This document shows positions 7,233-13,877 of a stretch of 13,983 nt of DNA, in pieces. The notes beneath the pieces are model-generated. The model was not told the DNA's origin, did not search any database, and saw nothing but the letters and a program-made list of their open reading frames with translations. The stretch covers positions 1 through 13,983 of the forward strand of contig CAAGNP010000010.1 in the NCBI GenBank assembly GCA_900771335.1, in the 5' to 3' direction. Made by a program: the position numbers and the translations under genes. Positions within the stretch are counted from its first letter, which is position 1, and every line of letters begins with the position of its first letter. This stretch comes from Rikenellaceae bacterium (GTDB lineage Bacteria > Bacteroidota > Bacteroidia > Bacteroidales > UBA932).

Positions 7233-8156
7233 TTACCTCCGTTTTTTTGCCCTTGGGTGGGCGGTTAAAAATGTGTTTTTGAGCTGCTCAAAGGATGTGT
7301 GGGTGTATACCTGCGTCGCCGCAAGCGATGAGTGCCCAAGCATCTCTTTGATGCTGTTAAGGTCGGCTCCGTTGTTCAGAAGATGTGTAGCTATCGAGTG
7401 TCTCAGGACATGGGGGGACTTTCTTCCCGAAAATCCTTCTAACCCTCCGAGCTCCTCTTTGACCACCTTATCCACGAATGCGGGATAAACAGCCTGGCCT
7501 TTGTCTGTTACAAAGAACTTTCCATCTACCCCCTCTGGAAACTCCACCTTAATTCTCTTCAAATATAATAAAATTTCTTCACAAATCGAAATTGGGATGG
7601 GAATTTCTCTCAATTTGTCACCTTTTCCCACTACCCTGAACACTTTTCTCTCCAAATCGAGGTTCTCTTCCTTCAGCCCCACGATCTCGCTCCGTCGCAT
7701 CCCCGTAGCATACATCACTGCAATCATTGTCCTGTTGCGCAGCTTGTGGAAAGGGGTATCCTCCGGCAATCTCTCTTCGAAGTACCTGTCCAAAGCCCCT
7801 TCGGTGTAGAATTCCGGAAGTTTGCTCCCCTCCTTGGGGCGGAAGACCCTCTTCGCAGGATTTGAATTGAGCAGCCCGGCTGAGACCAGATATGAGCAGT
7901 AGCTGCTGAGTGCCGAGAGTTTGAGGTTCATTGTTCTGGGGGAGAGCCCGGAATTGAGCCCTTGGGCAATGAAACCACGTATATTGGTGGTATTGAGCGA
8001 GGTTAGGAGCTCCTGCTCCGCAATGCCAGGGAGCCCTGTCTCCGGAAAAAGGTACGCATAGAAATCTGCCAGCGCTTCGCTATACAGGGCGAATGTGCGT
8101 GGCGAGTACCTCTTTTGGGTCCTGATATACTCTATGAAATTTTCTACAATATTCAT
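7233..8156 (-). CDS. xerC: Tyrosine recombinase XerC
   Basis: 307-residue site-specific recombinase with the size and two-domain build of Xer proteins. The N-terminal SAM-like core-binding domain is at about 1-105 and the catalytic domain at about 115-300. The full catalytic set is present: R154 in TGMRRSE, K178 in VGKGDK, H249 and R252 in PHVLRHS, H275 in LGHSS, and the nucleophile Y284 in TQVYTH. The C-terminus AHPRAK resembles XerC more than XerD. Expected role is resolving chromosome dimers at dif with a partner Xer, which is not in the window. It is the first gene of a two-gene operon with hpf, divergent from rpsU and served by an overlapping promoter. Intact and chromosomal in context, so a housekeeping Xer is more likely than an integrase. 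Confidence 0.88.
   Translation of the reverse strand: MNIVENFIEYIRTQKRYSPRTFALYSEALADFYAYLFPETGLPGIAEQELLTSLNTTNIRGFIAQGLNSGLSPRTMNLKLSALSSYCSYLVSAGLLNSNPAKRVFRPKEGSKLPEFYTEGALDRYFEERLPEDTPFHKLRNRTMIAVMYATGMRRSEIVGLKEENLDLERKVFRVVGKGDKLREIPIPISICEEILLYLKRIKVEFPEGVDGKFFVTDKGQAVYPAFVDKVVKEELGGLEGFSGRKSPHVLRHSIATHLLNNGADLNSIKEMLGHSSLAATQVYTHTSFEQLKNTFLTAHPRAKKRR
7235..7240 (-). promoter_or_regulatory. Shine-Dalgarno of hpf overlapping the xerC stop
   Basis: GGAGGT on the - strand, whose last base is the first T of the xerC TAA (7235-7233). The hpf ATG follows 3 nt after the box. Terminating ribosomes would sit on the hpf start. Confidence 0.65.
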
Positions 8157-8169
8157 TTTTAACTCCCTA

Positions 8170-8199
8170 TTGCAAATTTACAAAATTTATCTACCTTTG
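8170..8199 (+). promoter_or_regulatory. Promoter of rpsU
   Basis: TTG at 8170-8172, a 19-nt spacer and TACCTTTG at 8192-8199: an exact match to the Bacteroidota promoter pattern. Transcription would start near 8206, giving a leader of about 25 nt filled by the strong Shine-Dalgarno. Confidence 0.8.
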
Positions 8200-8202
8200 C
8201 AG
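8173..8202 (-). promoter_or_regulatory. Promoter of xerC-hpf, overlapping the rpsU promoter
   Basis: On the - strand, CTG (8202-8200, one mismatch to TTG), 19 nt, then TAAATTTG (8180-8173). It occupies almost the same 30 bp as the rpsU promoter in the opposite direction, so the two should compete for polymerase. Predicted start near 8166; a GGGAG lies in the short leader before the xerC ATG. Confidence 0.6.
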
Positions 8203-8212
8203 TCCGAAAATA

Positions 8213-8224
8213 AAAGGAGGTGAT
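8213..8224 (+). promoter_or_regulatory. Extended Shine-Dalgarno of rpsU
   Basis: AAAGGAGGTGAT is complementary over 12 nt to the conserved 3' end of 16S rRNA (ATCACCTCCTTT in DNA letters). GGAGG ends 10 nt before the ATG. The mutA and mutB starts in this window have no such box. In Bacteroidota the anti-Shine-Dalgarno is sequestered on ribosomes that contain bS21, so a strong box on rpsU itself fits feedback control by bS21. Confidence 0.85.
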
Positions 8225-8230
8225 AAAAAT

Positions 8231-8422
8231 ATGATTATAGTACCAATCAAAGAGGGCGAAAACATTGAAAAAGCGCTAAAGAAATTTAAACGTAAATTCG
8301 AGAAAACAGGTATTGTTCGCGAGCTTCGCGGCAGAAAAACTTTTGAAAAGCCTTCTGTGAAGAAGAGAGCTCAACTTCAAAAAGCTATCTACGTACAACA
8401 CCTTCAAATCAAAGAAGACTAA
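8231..8422 (+). CDS. rpsU: 30S ribosomal protein bS21
   Basis: 63-residue basic protein, the usual bS21 length in this phylum. It opens with MIIVPIKEGENIEKALKKFK, the hallmark bS21 N-terminus, followed by the RKFEKTGIVRELRGRKTFEKPS core and a lysine-rich helical tail. bS21 sits on the 30S platform next to bS18 and the 16S 3' end; in Bacteroidota it helps hide the anti-Shine-Dalgarno. It is monocistronic: own promoter, very strong Shine-Dalgarno, and a terminator about 20 nt after the stop. Confidence 0.95.
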   Translation: MIIVPIKEGENIEKALKKFKRKFEKTGIVRELRGRKTFEKPSVKKRAQLQKAIYVQHLQIKED

Positions 8423-8437
8423 TTACGTAAAAATCAA

Positions 8438-8472
8438 TAAAAAACCGACTTCATTACGAAGCCGGTTTTTTT
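8438..8472. terminator. Bidirectional terminator between rpsU and the serine hydrolase gene
   Basis: Stem AAAACCG-A-CTTC (8441-8452) with GAAG-C-CGGTTTT (8458-8469), one A-C mismatch, loop ATTAC. T-runs occur on both strands, so it can serve rpsU on + and the convergent hydrolase gene on -. Confidence 0.85.
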
Positions 8473-8537
8473 GTGTAATGCTGTGTCGTAAAATGTTCAA
8501 ATGATGTTACAGCTCTATGACGCCACAGAAGTTATCC

Positions 8538-9653
8538 TTATCTGTAGTGACACTCAATCCAGTATGGGGCTTTGAGGATGTCGTGCTCTTTGTGTTCGTC
8601 GCAAGTGGGGAAGAAGTTTTCAAGCATGCCGGGGAGGATCTTCAGACCGTTGCGGCTGTTGCAGACATAGTGCATGATGCGGGCATTCTTGCCGGGGTAT
8701 ATTACGAAGAAGCTTTTGAATGAACCGTTGTCTCCCCAGTGCCAGAGTGCACCGTCGTCGGTAAGTCCGACACCAAGCCCCCAGCTTATAGGCAGGTCTT
8801 CGTAAATCCTCTCAGCGAGGTCGTCATCTTCAAACTGTGGGGTGATCATCTCCTGGAAGGTCTCTTCTTTCAGGGTACCCCCGTGAGACAACTGCTCCAG
8901 GAATTTTACATAGTCAGCTGCACAGGTCATAAGTGTGTATCCCGAATTGGCGCGAGGGTAGCGTACTATGCTTGCCGGTGTGCCGTCGGCCTGATGACCT
9001 ACTGTTACCTGTCCCTCAAATGACTCTCTCCAGCCATACCATGAATTTGGCATTCCGAATGGCTCGAATACATATTTGGTAGCCAGTTCGTTAAGGGTCA
9101 TCCCTGTGAGGTGTTCAAGTGTGTGCTGCAGATATGCGAACCCCTCTCCCGAATAGGTGAACATCCCGGTGGTGTCGCTCTCCTGGTATGGTTTGCGTTT
9201 GAATCTTATGGTACTGGTGGGCCATGCGTCCGATGATGGGGATGCAGCCCAATTGGGCAATCCTGTGCGGTGTGCCAATACGTGTCGCGCTGTGAGCATT
9301 CTGGCGTAGATGCTGTCCTGTCCGGATGCGAAGCGTCCATTGTCGTAGTAATCCATAAGTGGTGTGTCCAGATCGAATACCCCTTCGTCATATAGGTTCA
9401 GTGCGATATATGAGAAAACCACTTTGCTGAGTGATGCAGCTTGGAATACTGTCGTGTCTGCTATCCCTTCACCATATATGAAATAGCTTTCATGAAACTT
9501 GTCCGATAGCGGTTTTTCCTGAGCGAGAACCGCTTGTATTCCTGTTATGGCGTGCTCTTCCATAAGTGGCTGGAGCTCCATATTTGCATTATCTGTGGAT
9601 GTGCATCCGAAGATAATAAGACAGATCGCTGAAGTAAATAATAATTTTCTCAT
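8538..9653 (-). CDS. Serine hydrolase lipoprotein, beta-lactamase class C/PBP-like
   Basis: 371 residues with a lipoprotein signal peptide ending in IFGC (C17), so it is lipid-anchored in the cell envelope. The rest is the PF00144 beta-lactamase/D-alanyl-D-alanine peptidase fold: SLSK at 74-77 (nucleophile S74, general base K77), YSG at 167-169 (the YxN-like motif, with Gly in place of Asn) and HWG at 305-307 (the KTG/HxG motif). YSG and HWG are more typical of the esterase/peptidase-like members than of true AmpC (YAN, KTG), so antibiotic resistance should not be assumed. Substrate unknown; D-amino-acid peptide or ester hydrolysis are the usual activities. It is monocistronic, with a possible promoter at 9673-9680, and convergent with rpsU across a shared terminator. 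Confidence 0.85.
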   Translation of the reverse strand: MRKLLFTSAICLIIFGCTSTDNANMELQPLMEEHAITGIQAVLAQEKPLSDKFHESYFIYGEGIADTTVFQAASLSKVVFSYIALNLYDEGVFDLDTPLMDYYDNGRFASGQDSIYARMLTARHVLAHRTGLPNWAASPSSDAWPTSTIRFKRKPYQESDTTGMFTYSGEGFAYLQHTLEHLTGMTLNELATKYVFEPFGMPNSWYGWRESFEGQVTVGHQADGTPASIVRYPRANSGYTLMTCAADYVKFLEQLSHGGTLKEETFQEMITPQFEDDDLAERIYEDLPISWGLGVGLTDDGALWHWGDNGSFKSFFVIYPGKNARIMHYVCNSRNGLKILPGMLENFFPTCDEHKEHDILKAPYWIECHYR

Positions 9654-9672
9654 AAAATTGGTTTTTATACCT

Positions 9673-9680
9673 CAAAAGTA
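9673..9680 (-). promoter_or_regulatory. Possible -7 box for the serine hydrolase gene
   Basis: TACTTTTG on the - strand fits TAnnTTTG and lies 19 nt before the ATG at 9653. No clear TTG is seen at the expected -33 spacing. Confidence 0.4.
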
Positions 9681-9713
9681 GTGATTTTTTAGATACTTAA
9701 TATATAAAAATGT

Positions 9714-9721
9714 TATCTTTG
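9714..9721 (+). promoter_or_regulatory. -7 box of the mutAB promoter
   Basis: TATCTTTG is an exact TAnnTTTG match in an AT-rich divergent region. No TTG lies at the -33 position; the T-rich stretch at 9685-9690 may substitute. Transcription from near 9728 gives an AT-rich leader of about 38 nt, too short for a cobalamin riboswitch. Confidence 0.6.
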
Positions 9722-9765
9722 CGTGATTAAAAGAAACACACTCATTTATTAATAATCATAAAAAT

Positions 9766-11682
9766 ATGGCAGAAAAACTTTTTACTGAATTTCCAGCGGT
9801 CCCTACCGAGAAATGGGAAGAGGTAATTCTAAAAGACCTTAAATGTGCAGATCTAGAAGCTGCACGTGCCGCATACGAGAAAAAACTCGTATGGAAAACA
9901 CAAGAGGGTTTCAGCGTTCGTCCATACTACCGTGCAGAGAATCTTGCAGAGCTTCCTCACGTAGGTACAAACCCTGGAGCATTCCCTTATGTTAGAGGTA
10001 CCAAACAAAACAATGACTGGTTCATCCACCACAGTGTATGCTGCTGCACTTGCGACTATGCAAAAGCAAATGCTGAGGCTAAAGAGCTCCTTTCAAAAGG
10101 TATCGAGTCTGTAGGTTTCTACATGGATGGCTCTAAAGTTCAGACTGTAGCTGATTACGAAGTTCTTTTGAACGGTATCGATCTTGCTAAAGTTCCTGTA
10201 AGCTTCCAAGAGAGCTGTGTAAAATCTGTAGAGTCTCTTAAAAACTTCTTGGCTTATGCAGATTCTAAGGGTATTGAGAAAGATGTTCTTAGAGCTACTT
10301 TCGATTTCAACCCTCTACACACTTTGACCACTAAGGGTTATTTCTGTGAAGATTCATTTGCTCTTCTTGCAGAGGCTGTTAAAGTGGCTGCTGACTACAA
10401 GAGAGTTAAAGTTATCGCTGTAGATGCTACCACATTCAACGGTTGTGGTGCTACCTCTACTCAAGAACTTGCATTTGCACTTGCTGAGGGTAGCGAATAT
10501 CTTTCACGCTTGACTGAACTTGGTCTTGATGTTAAAGACGTAGCTAAGAAAATGACCTTCTGCTTCTCAGTAGGAAGTTCATATTTTATGGAGATCGCCA
10601 AATTCCGTGCTGCCCGTATGTTGTGGGCTAACGTAGTTGACGCTTACGGTACAGATTCAGAGTGCGCCAAGAAGATGGAGCTTCGTGCTACCACCAGCGA
10701 ATGGAACCAGACTGTTTACGATGCTTACGTAAATATGTTGAGAGTTACCACTGAGGCTATGAGTGCTTCTATCGCAGGTGTTGACTATCTTGAGGTTCTT
10801 CCTTTCGACTACTCATTCAGAACACCTAACGAGTTCTCAAACCGTATCGCACGTAACGTACAAAGCATCCTTAAAGGTGAGTCTCACTTTGATAAAGTAG
10901 TTGACCCTTCTGCTGGTTCATACTATATCGAGACCCTTACCGACTCTATCGCTAACTCTGCTTGGACTCTATTCCGCTCAGTAGAAGAGGGTGGTGGTTA
11001 TGTTGCCAAATTCAAAGAGGGCTTCATCCAATCAGAGATCAAGGCTGTTGCTGACAAGAAAGATAAAAACCTTGCAATGCGCAAAGATATCCTTCTTGGT
11101 TCTAACCAGTATCCTAACTTCCTTGAGAAAGCTGAAGATTGCATCACTACAGATATCGTTTCAAGAGACGTTCTTACCTACAATGGTATCAAATTCGAGA
11201 CCCCTGCATGCACTTGCGAGCAGGTAGCTGAGCCTTTGAAACCTTACCGTGGTTCACAGGTATTCGAAGCTATGCGTCTTGCTACCGACAGAAGCGAGAA
11301 ACAGCCTATGGCATTCATGCTTACCTTCGGTAACTTGGCTATGTGCCGTGCAAGAGCTCAGTTCTCATGCAACTTCTTCGCTACTGCAGGTATCAAAGTT
11401 GTGGACAACAACCGTTTCTCATCTGTAGAAGAGGGTGTTAAAGCAGCTATTGAGGCTGGTGCTGACATCGTAGTGGCTTGTTCATCTGACGAAGAATATG
11501 CAGAGGCAGTTCCTCAAATCGCTGAACTTATCGGTGACAAAGCTATCGTAGTAGTGGCTGGTGCTCCTGCTTGCCAGGCAGAACTTGAAGAGAAAGGTAT
11601 CAAGAATTTCATCAATGTGAAGAGCAACGTTCTTGAGACTTTGAAAGACTACCAGGCTAAACTTGGAATTAAAGCACTTTAA
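9766..11682 (+). CDS. mutA: Methylmalonyl-CoA mutase small subunit
   Basis: 638 residues, the usual length for the non-catalytic subunit of the heterodimeric mutase. Paralogous to MutB: RGTKQNNDWF aligns with the RGPY..MY region, FMEIAKFRAARMLWA with the MutB helix FMEIAKMRAARMIWA, and DPSAGSYYIETLT with DPWAGSYYVETLT. The C-terminal flavodoxin-like domain (from about 500) lacks the DxHxxG cobalamin motif, confirming this as the structural subunit. It supports MutB in interconverting succinyl-CoA and methylmalonyl-CoA, the step that leads to propionate in anaerobic Bacteroidota. Odd: a cysteine cluster at 92-96 (CCCTC) and a second CxC near 484-488. Codon use is strongly biased (GGT, GCT, AAA, CTT), as expected of a highly expressed gene. 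The start has no Shine-Dalgarno; mutB follows after 24 nt. Confidence 0.92.
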   Translation: MAEKLFTEFPAVPTEKWEEVILKDLKCADLEAARAAYEKKLVWKTQEGFSVRPYYRAENLAELPHVGTNPGAFPYVRGTKQNNDWFIHHSVCCCTCDYAKANAEAKELLSKGIESVGFYMDGSKVQTVADYEVLLNGIDLAKVPVSFQESCVKSVESLKNFLAYADSKGIEKDVLRATFDFNPLHTLTTKGYFCEDSFALLAEAVKVAADYKRVKVIAVDATTFNGCGATSTQELAFALAEGSEYLSRLTELGLDVKDVAKKMTFCFSVGSSYFMEIAKFRAARMLWANVVDAYGTDSECAKKMELRATTSEWNQTVYDAYVNMLRVTTEAMSASIAGVDYLEVLPFDYSFRTPNEFSNRIARNVQSILKGESHFDKVVDPSAGSYYIETLTDSIANSAWTLFRSVEEGGGYVAKFKEGFIQSEIKAVADKKDKNLAMRKDILLGSNQYPNFLEKAEDCITTDIVSRDVLTYNGIKFETPACTCEQVAEPLKPYRGSQVFEAMRLATDRSEKQPMAFMLTFGNLAMCRARAQFSCNFFATAGIKVVDNNRFSSVEEGVKAAIEAGADIVVACSSDEEYAEAVPQIAELIGDKAIVVVAGAPACQAELEEKGIKNFINVKSNVLETLKDYQAKLGIKAL

Positions 11683-11706
11683 TAATCACCTGAAAAAATA
11701 ATTAAT

Positions 11707-13836
11707 ATGCGTCCTAATTTTAAAGATATCAAATATTGCGGAGCAGCCGCTTGCAAAGCTGAGGCTCCTGCACAGGAAACTTGGAAGACCCCTGAGCAAA
11801 TCGACGTTAAAGGGATCTACACCGCTGAGGACCTAAATGGTATGGAGCATCTGAATTATGCAGCAGGTGTCGCTCCTTTCCTTCGTGGACCTTACAGCAC
11901 AATGTATGTACAAAAACCTTGGACTGTTCGTCAGTACGCAGGTTTCTCTACAGCTGAAGAGTCAAACGCTTTCTATCGCAGAAACTTGGCTGCCGGTCAG
12001 AAAGGTCTTTCTGTAGCATTTGACTTGGCTACACACCGTGGATACGATGCTGACCACCCAAGGGTAGTTGGTGACGTAGGTAAAGCTGGTGTAAGTATCT
12101 GTAGCGTTGAGGATATGAAGGTTCTTTTCGACCAGATTCCTCTAAACAAAATGTCAGTATCTATGACTATGAACGGTGCCGTTCTTCCAGTTATGGCTTT
12201 CTACATCGTAGCTGGTCTTGAGCAAGGTGCCAAACTTGAAGAGATGGCCGGTACTATCCAGAACGACATCCTTAAAGAGTTCATGGTTCGTAACACTTAC
12301 ATCTATCCACCTGAGTTCTCAATGAGAATTATCGGCGATATCTTCGCTTATACTTCTAAATATATGCCTAAGTTCAACTCTATCTCTATCTCGGGTTACC
12401 ACATGCAAGAGGCTGGTGCTACCAACGATATCGAGATGGCTTACACTTTGGCTGACGGTCTTGAGTATCTCCGTACTGGTGTTAAAGCCGGTATCGATGT
12501 AGATGCTTTCGCTCCTCGTCTATCATTCTTCTGGGCTATCGGTATGAACCACTTTATGGAGATTGCCAAGATGCGTGCTGCACGTATGATCTGGGCAAAA
12601 CTTGTAAAACAGTTCAATCCTAAGAACCCTAAATCTCTATCATTGAGAACACACTGCCAGACATCAGGTTGGTCACTAACTGAGCAGGATCCATTCAACA
12701 ACGTAGCTCGTACTTGTATCGAGGCTATGGGTGCTGCACTTGGTCACACTCAGTCACTTCACACCAACGCTCTTGATGAGGCTATCGCACTTCCTACCGA
12801 CTTCTCAGCTCGTATCGCACGTAACACCCAGATCTACATCCAGGAGGAGACCAACGTATGCCGTGGTATCGACCCTTGGGCTGGTTCATACTATGTAGAG
12901 ACCCTTACCAAAGAACTTGCTGACAAAGCTTGGAAACTTATCCAGGAGGTTGAAGAACTTGGTGGTATGGCTAAAGCTATCGAGACAGGTATTCCTAAAC
13001 TTCGTATCGAAGAGGCTGCAGCTCGTAAACAGGCTCGTATCGACTCAGGTATTGAGAAGATCATCGGTCTTAACGAGTACAGACTTGAGAAAGAGGATCC
13101 TATCGAGATCTTGGCAGTGGACAACACTAAAGTTCGTGAATCTCAGGTTAAGAGACTTCAGGAGCTTCGTGCTAACCGTGACAATGCAAAAGTTAAAGAG
13201 TGTCTTGCAGCTATCACTCACGCAGTGGAGACTAAGACCGGTAACCTTCTTGAGCTTGCTGTTGAGGCTGCTAAGAACAGAGCTACCCTTGGTGAAATCT
13301 CTGACGCTTGCGAGGCTGTAGTAGGCAGATATAAAGCAGTTATCCGTATGAATACAGGTGTTTACTCATCAGAAGTTAAGAACGATTCAGAGTTCGAACA
13401 AGCTAAAGTTAAAGTAGCTGAATTCGCTAAGAAAGAGGGTCGTCAACCTCGTATCATGATCGCTAAACTTGGTCAGGACGGTCACGACCGTGGTGCTAAA
13501 GTGGTAGCTACCGGTTATGCTGACTGCGGTTTCGACGTGGATATGGGTCCTCTATTCCAGACTCCAGAAGAGGCTGCTAAACAGGCTGTTGAGAACGACG
13601 TACACGTAGTGGGTGTATCTTCACTTGCTGCTGGTCACTTGACACTTGTTCCTCAGATCGTTGCTGAGCTTGCTAAACTTGGCCGTGAAGACATCCTTGT
13701 AGTTTGTGGTGGTGTAATCCCTGCACAGGACTACGATGCACTTTACAAAGCCGGTGCAGCTGCTATCTTCGGTCCTGGTACAAAAGTAGCTTTGGCTGCT
13801 TCAACCATCGTTGACCTTTTGTCACAGAGATTCTAA
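11707..13836 (+). CDS. mutB: Methylmalonyl-CoA mutase large (catalytic) subunit
   Basis: 709 residues: an N-terminal TIM-barrel (about 40-550) and a C-terminal cobalamin-binding domain (about 575-705). Aligning from memory to the Propionibacterium enzyme, the active-site residues are present: Y77 in RQYAGF (Y89 there), Q185 in TIQND, R195 in FMVRN (R207), Y231-H232 in SGYHMQE (Y243/H244), and the B12 motif QDGHDRG with axial H593, D591 and K587. The SxL and GG motifs of the B12 fold also occur (GVSSLAAGH, CGGVIP). It catalyses adenosylcobalamin-dependent rearrangement of succinyl-CoA to (R)-methylmalonyl-CoA. The CoA-contacting R82 of the reference enzyme is lysine here (K70), a mild change. 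Co-transcribed with mutA and high-expression codon use. The epimerase and the MeaB chaperone are not in the window. An IS end lies 41 nt downstream and no terminator is seen before it. Confidence 0.95.
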   Translation: MRPNFKDIKYCGAAACKAEAPAQETWKTPEQIDVKGIYTAEDLNGMEHLNYAAGVAPFLRGPYSTMYVQKPWTVRQYAGFSTAEESNAFYRRNLAAGQKGLSVAFDLATHRGYDADHPRVVGDVGKAGVSICSVEDMKVLFDQIPLNKMSVSMTMNGAVLPVMAFYIVAGLEQGAKLEEMAGTIQNDILKEFMVRNTYIYPPEFSMRIIGDIFAYTSKYMPKFNSISISGYHMQEAGATNDIEMAYTLADGLEYLRTGVKAGIDVDAFAPRLSFFWAIGMNHFMEIAKMRAARMIWAKLVKQFNPKNPKSLSLRTHCQTSGWSLTEQDPFNNVARTCIEAMGAALGHTQSLHTNALDEAIALPTDFSARIARNTQIYIQEETNVCRGIDPWAGSYYVETLTKELADKAWKLIQEVEELGGMAKAIETGIPKLRIEEAAARKQARIDSGIEKIIGLNEYRLEKEDPIEILAVDNTKVRESQVKRLQELRANRDNAKVKECLAAITHAVETKTGNLLELAVEAAKNRATLGEISDACEAVVGRYKAVIRMNTGVYSSEVKNDSEFEQAKVKVAEFAKKEGRQPRIMIAKLGQDGHDRGAKVVATGYADCGFDVDMGPLFQTPEEAAKQAVENDVHVVGVSSLAAGHLTLVPQIVAELAKLGREDILVVCGGVIPAQDYDALYKAGAAAIFGPGTKVALAASTIVDLLSQRF

Positions 13837-13877
13837 TCTGATTAAGATAGAATATAATAAAGTAAGAGGCCTTCAAA

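Noticed and set aside
8538..9653. Beta-lactamase resistance gene
   Set aside because: The motifs are SLSK, YSG and HWG rather than the AmpC set with YAN and KTG, and the context is chromosomal. Serine hydrolase of unknown substrate is the safer call.
9654..9765. Cobalamin riboswitch upstream of mutAB
   Set aside because: The leader after the predicted start is about 38 nt and AT-rich, with no B12-box or room for the aptamer.
10909..12912. Near-identical DNA stretches in mutA (about 10909-10942) and mutB (about 12871-12912), as a sign of gene conversion
   Set aside because: The segments encode a conserved shared motif (DPxAGSYYxETLT) and both genes use the same few optimal codons, which is enough to explain the identity.
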